From contig CAKSQS010000002.1 of the NCBI GenBank assembly GCA_934486705.1, forward strand, positions 1 through 64,000: 64,000 bases of DNA. The letters are read 5' to 3'. Source of the stretch: an uncultured Eubacteriales bacterium. Lineage in GTDB: Bacteria; Bacillota; Clostridia; Oscillospirales; Acutalibacteraceae. The notes under the pieces were generated by a model. It was not told where the DNA came from. It saw only the letters and a list, made by a program, of their open reading frames with translations, and did not search any database. The position numbers and the translations under genes are program-made. This document shows positions 61,111-64,000 of the stretch, one piece after another. Each line of letters starts with the position of its first letter. The first letter of the stretch is position 1.

Positions 61111-63642
61111 ATGAAAATAATTGCTGTTTTTAAAACGCATTTCGATATCGGTTTTACAGACCTTTCCGAAAATATATTAAAAACGCTTTGCGGCGATATG
61201 CTGAAAAATGTTATAAAGGTCTGCAAGGACACTGCCGACAGACCCGACGGAAAAAGATATGTATGGACTATGCCCTCTGAACCGCTCAGGTATCTTTTGG
61301 AGTCGGATTATGTTGACGCGCAGGACAGAAAAACCTTAATTGAATTGATAAATAACGGTCAGATAGCATGGCACGGCATGCCGTTCACGGTTCATACCGA
61401 TTTCTGCGGTTTAAACGAACTGATTTACGGGCTCGGCATATCGAAAAAGCTGTGCGACCGATTTAATAAAACGTGTGTATCCGCAAAAATGACCGATGTT
61501 CCGGGTCATTCGCGCTATTTGCCGACATTGCTTTGCGCCGCGGGAATAAAATTTTTGCATTTGGGCTGTAATCCGGGAAGCACTCCGCCGGATGTTCCGC
61601 CGCTTTTTTGGTGGGAAGGACCTGACGGCAGCCGCGTACTTACTATGTACGCAAAGGGCGGCTACGGCTCGGATGTAATTCCGCCCGAGGGCTGGGAGCT
61701 GCCCGTGTGGCTTGCAATGACTATGACGAACGATAATATAGGTCCGCATACGGCTGAGATTATTGACGAAATGGAAGAAAAGGCAATGACCCTCGGTAAG
61801 GATACGGAGCTTATATGCGGAACACTTGACGATTTTTACTATGCGGTTTTGCCCTATTTAAAGGATATACCGGTGATACGCAAGGACCTTGCGGACAGCT
61901 GGATACACGGGGCAGGCACATATCCGCGCGAGGTATCACGGGTAAGGCAGACGCGCGAGACCGCCGCCGCAGTGCAGAATATGTTTAACCGAATGCTTAT
62001 TATGGGGGCGGACGGCGACAGCGCCCGCTTTGAGGAAAACGCCGAAAAGCTTAAATATGAGCTTTTAATGTTTGACGAGCACACATGGGGCTGCGATATT
62101 AAAACCTTTTTGACCGACAGAAAATACGAAAAGGCGGAGTTTGAAAGCCAAACAGCCTCCGACGGGGTAAAATTTGCGGAGGAATCGTGGAATGAGCAGC
62201 GCGGGCGTGCAAAGAGAGCCGAAAAGGCGTGCGAGCAAAACACGGAGCTTTTAAAAGAATGCGTTACCGCCTCGGAAAATGATTTAATTGTTTACAATAA
62301 TAATTTCGGCGTGGGCGATTATTGGGTCGAGGTTGAAAAGGGAAGTGTTTATGCCGATTCGCGCGATAATTCCGCCGTGACAACCTTTTCGGGGCTTGAC
62401 CGTGATGAGCTTTACATCCGTATTTCGCACAACACAGAGCTGCATTGTTTTAAAAAGAGCTTCGGCAATGCGGTTAAGCAAAACAATGTGTCGGTTTTTG
62501 AGGACGGTGATTTTTTAAAGGTAAATACGCCGTATCACAAAGCGGTATTTTCAGTGAAGGACGGTACATTATGCAGTCTTACCGACTGCAAAACCGGTAA
62601 GGAATGGGTAAACGAAAGCGCCCCACTTTACAGGTACGACATTTACAGCGCTAAGGACATAGCCGATTACCAGAAAAGCTATATTTATTGTCCGTACGAT
62701 TGGATAATAAAGGATTTGGGCAAGGAAAACTACCCGAGCAATTTAGAGCATATGACCTTTTACCCCGCTTTTTCCGAGTATAAGATAAGAGAAAACGGCG
62801 AAAGCGCGGAAATAACCCTTTTGTTTAAGAATCCGCGCGAAAGCTATGAAAAATTCGGAAATTCTCAAGAGGTGCATATTAAATTCATCTTTTACGGCTA
62901 CAAGCCGATAATCAACGTTGAATGCAATGTTCCGAAAAAGCCGAAAACACCGTATCTTGAATCGGGACATTTTATTCTGCCGCTGTGCAGCGGCGGGTTG
63001 AGCTTTTGCTTTGATAAAACCGGGGGCGTTATTCATCCTGAAAGCGATATTATAAGAAACGGGAATACGGAAATTTACTGCCTGGAAAGCTTTGTGCATG
63101 CCTCTGAAAACGGCGTGGGCATAGGCGTTATTTCAAAGGATACGCCGCTTTTTTCGGTAGGCGGCAGCGGAATTTTAAAATTCCGAAGCGAATATGAAAA
63201 GCCGATTGACAATAAGCTGTATTTCAATCTTTTCAATAATCAGTGGGGAACGAATTTTCCGCAGTGGGTTTCGGGCAATTTGAAATACAGGTACACTGTT
63301 TTCACACACAAAGGCGGCGAAGAGGCGGGAATTGAGCTTGCCGCAAAGTTTTCGGGGGAGCTTTTAACGCTTAAGGGCAAAATAGACGCGTGTATTACGA
63401 AAAATCCTTTTTATTTCCCCGATTCGGTGAAAATGCTTGAGCTCGGGCACATAGGTGAAAACAGATTTTTGCTTATATTAAAGGAATGCGCCGGAAAGGA
63501 TTTTGAGGCCGTGCTTAATTTTTCAAGGTTTAAAGCGGCATACAGGTGTAATTTGTTCGGTGAAAACGCCTTGCAAATACCCGTTCGTTTCAGCGAGCAC
63601 TTTGCGCCATGGTCGCTCAATTGCTACATATTAGAGGTTTAA
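61111..63642 (+). CDS. GH38-like (DUF5054-type) glycosidase, cytoplasmic
   Basis: Protein of 843 residues without signal peptide. The N-terminal part has the GH38 alpha-mannosidase metal-site plan: KTHFDIG with His10 and Asp12, a TDVPGHSRYLP segment with Asp129 as likely nucleophile/zinc ligand, and FDEHTWG with His324. The C-terminal half is beta-sandwich. It resembles proteins annotated DUF5054 rather than canonical GH38 enzymes, so the sugar specificity is open; an alpha-mannosidase is the first guess. The ATG has only a weak ribosome binding site (GAGTG). Sixteen bases separate its stop from the rhamnosidase start. Confidence 0.75.
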   Translation: MKIIAVFKTHFDIGFTDLSENILKTLCGDMLKNVIKVCKDTADRPDGKRYVWTMPSEPLRYLLESDYVDAQDRKTLIELINNGQIAWHGMPFTVHTDFCGLNELIYGLGISKKLCDRFNKTCVSAKMTDVPGHSRYLPTLLCAAGIKFLHLGCNPGSTPPDVPPLFWWEGPDGSRVLTMYAKGGYGSDVIPPEGWELPVWLAMTMTNDNIGPHTAEIIDEMEEKAMTLGKDTELICGTLDDFYYAVLPYLKDIPVIRKDLADSWIHGAGTYPREVSRVRQTRETAAAVQNMFNRMLIMGADGDSARFEENAEKLKYELLMFDEHTWGCDIKTFLTDRKYEKAEFESQTASDGVKFAEESWNEQRGRAKRAEKACEQNTELLKECVTASENDLIVYNNNFGVGDYWVEVEKGSVYADSRDNSAVTTFSGLDRDELYIRISHNTELHCFKKSFGNAVKQNNVSVFEDGDFLKVNTPYHKAVFSVKDGTLCSLTDCKTGKEWVNESAPLYRYDIYSAKDIADYQKSYIYCPYDWIIKDLGKENYPSNLEHMTFYPAFSEYKIRENGESAEITLLFKNPRESYEKFGNSQEVHIKFIFYGYKPIINVECNVPKKPKTPYLESGHFILPLCSGGLSFCFDKTGGVIHPESDIIRNGNTEIYCLESFVHASENGVGIGVISKDTPLFSVGGSGILKFRSEYEKPIDNKLYFNLFNNQWGTNFPQWVSGNLKYRYTVFTHKGGEEAGIELAAKFSGELLTLKGKIDACITKNPFYFPDSVKMLELGHIGENRFLLILKECAGKDFEAVLNFSRFKAAYRCNLFGENALQIPVRFSEHFAPWSLNCYILEV

Positions 63643-63657
63643 AGAGGAGTGAACTGC

Positions 63658-64000
63658 TTGTTTTCAAAAAAATTTATTGCCGCGTCCGAGCGTTGGGGTA
63701 CCGAGGATAATCCGATACCCGCGCCTTTATTCAGAAAAAGCTTTATATGCTCAAAGCCGATAACCGCTGCGGAAATTACCGTGTGCGGGCTCGGCTTTTA
63801 CGAGCTTTATATAAACGGCAGCAACATTACAAAAGGACTTATGGCGCCGTATATCAGTAATCCCGACGATTTGCTTTATTACGATACCTACAATATAAAG
63901 CCATATCTGCAAAACGGTAAAAATACGGTGGGGCTGCTGCTGGGGAACGGATTTTTAAATGCCGCGGGCGGGTATATTTGGGGCTTTACCGAGGCTGCTT
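63658..64000 (+). CDS. Alpha-L-rhamnosidase (GH78), N-terminal part, cut by window edge
   Basis: Only the first 114 codons lie in the window. The segment has the N-terminal beta-sandwich of bacterial rhamnosidases (PF08531-type): a PLFRKSF strand, VCGLGFYELYINGSNI, APYISNPDDLLYYDTYNI and a LLLGNGF motif. No signal peptide at the start, so probably cytoplasmic, cleaving terminal alpha-L-rhamnose from imported oligosaccharides. The TTG at 63658 is chosen because AAAGAGGAG lies eight bases upstream. Confidence 0.85.
   Translation, partial: MFSKKFIAASERWGTEDNPIPAPLFRKSFICSKPITAAEITVCGLGFYELYINGSNITKGLMAPYISNPDDLLYYDTYNIKPYLQNGKNTVGLLLGNGFLNAAGGYIWGFTEAA

Noticed and set aside
61411..61749. Minus-strand frame within the GH38-like gene
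   Set aside because: Lies wholly inside a well-supported gene, has no ribosome binding site and no family resemblance.

Overview
The window looks like a chromosomal segment of a spore-forming, fibre-degrading Clostridia of the gut (Oscillospiraceae/Ruminococcus-like). The pointers are a spoVT gene, type I dockerins on secreted multi-domain proteins, lipoprotein signal peptides, a sortase-type SPQTG anchor, Gram-positive style ribosome binding sites and frequent TTG/GTG starts. The genus is an inference; no rRNA or ribosomal protein gene is present.

Layout. (1) Positions 1-4000 are housekeeping and mobile-element edge: a partial Mor-like gene and a gene scrap, tRNA-Gly(TCC) whose 3' end is duplicated nearby, a DUF3793-flavodoxin pair behind a promoter with two metal-repressor-like inverted repeats, a DUF6198 membrane protein behind a leader terminator, tRNA-Lys(TTT) and spoVT. 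(2) 4000-8000: an intracellular DUF5060/clan GH-A hydrolase, an SGNH esterase and an AraC-family regulator. (3) 8000-35340: one apparent 27-kb transcription unit (15 genes, gaps mostly below 50 bp) ending at a strong terminator. It encodes a DUF4965-type hydrolase, transport module A, a clan GH-A enzyme, three large carbohydrate-binding surface proteins (two with dockerins, one with a membrane anchor), an SGNH esterase and a GH130 enzyme. (4) 35340-60926: a second unit from a strong promoter with palindromic operators. It encodes a sortase-anchored repeat protein, transport module B, two GH2 enzymes (one cytoplasmic, one lipoprotein) and a dockerin-bearing beta-helix protein. (5) 60975-64000: a REP-like palindrome cluster, a GH38-like enzyme and the start of a GH78 alpha-L-rhamnosidase.

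The most notable content is a duplicated eight-component import system. Modules A and B each contain a carbohydrate-binding-domain/solute-binding-protein fusion without a lipobox, a conventional solute-binding lipoprotein, four CUT1-type permeases (two MalF-like, two MalG-like), an NHL/TPR/Yip1 membrane protein (one gene in A, two in B) and a DUF5696 lipoprotein. Gene order differs but the part list is the same. No ATPase is encoded, so a shared MsmX-type ATPase elsewhere is expected.

A second notable element is an unrecognised repeat of about 180 residues, three copies in the sortase-anchored protein (35702-37726) and three in the dockerin/beta-helix protein (57615-60926). Together the genes describe capture of a complex branched glycan at the cell wall, import of oligosaccharides, and cytoplasmic trimming by GH2, GH130, GH38-like and GH78 enzymes. 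The enzyme set hints at a rhamnose- and mannose-containing polymer, but the substrate cannot be fixed from sequence.
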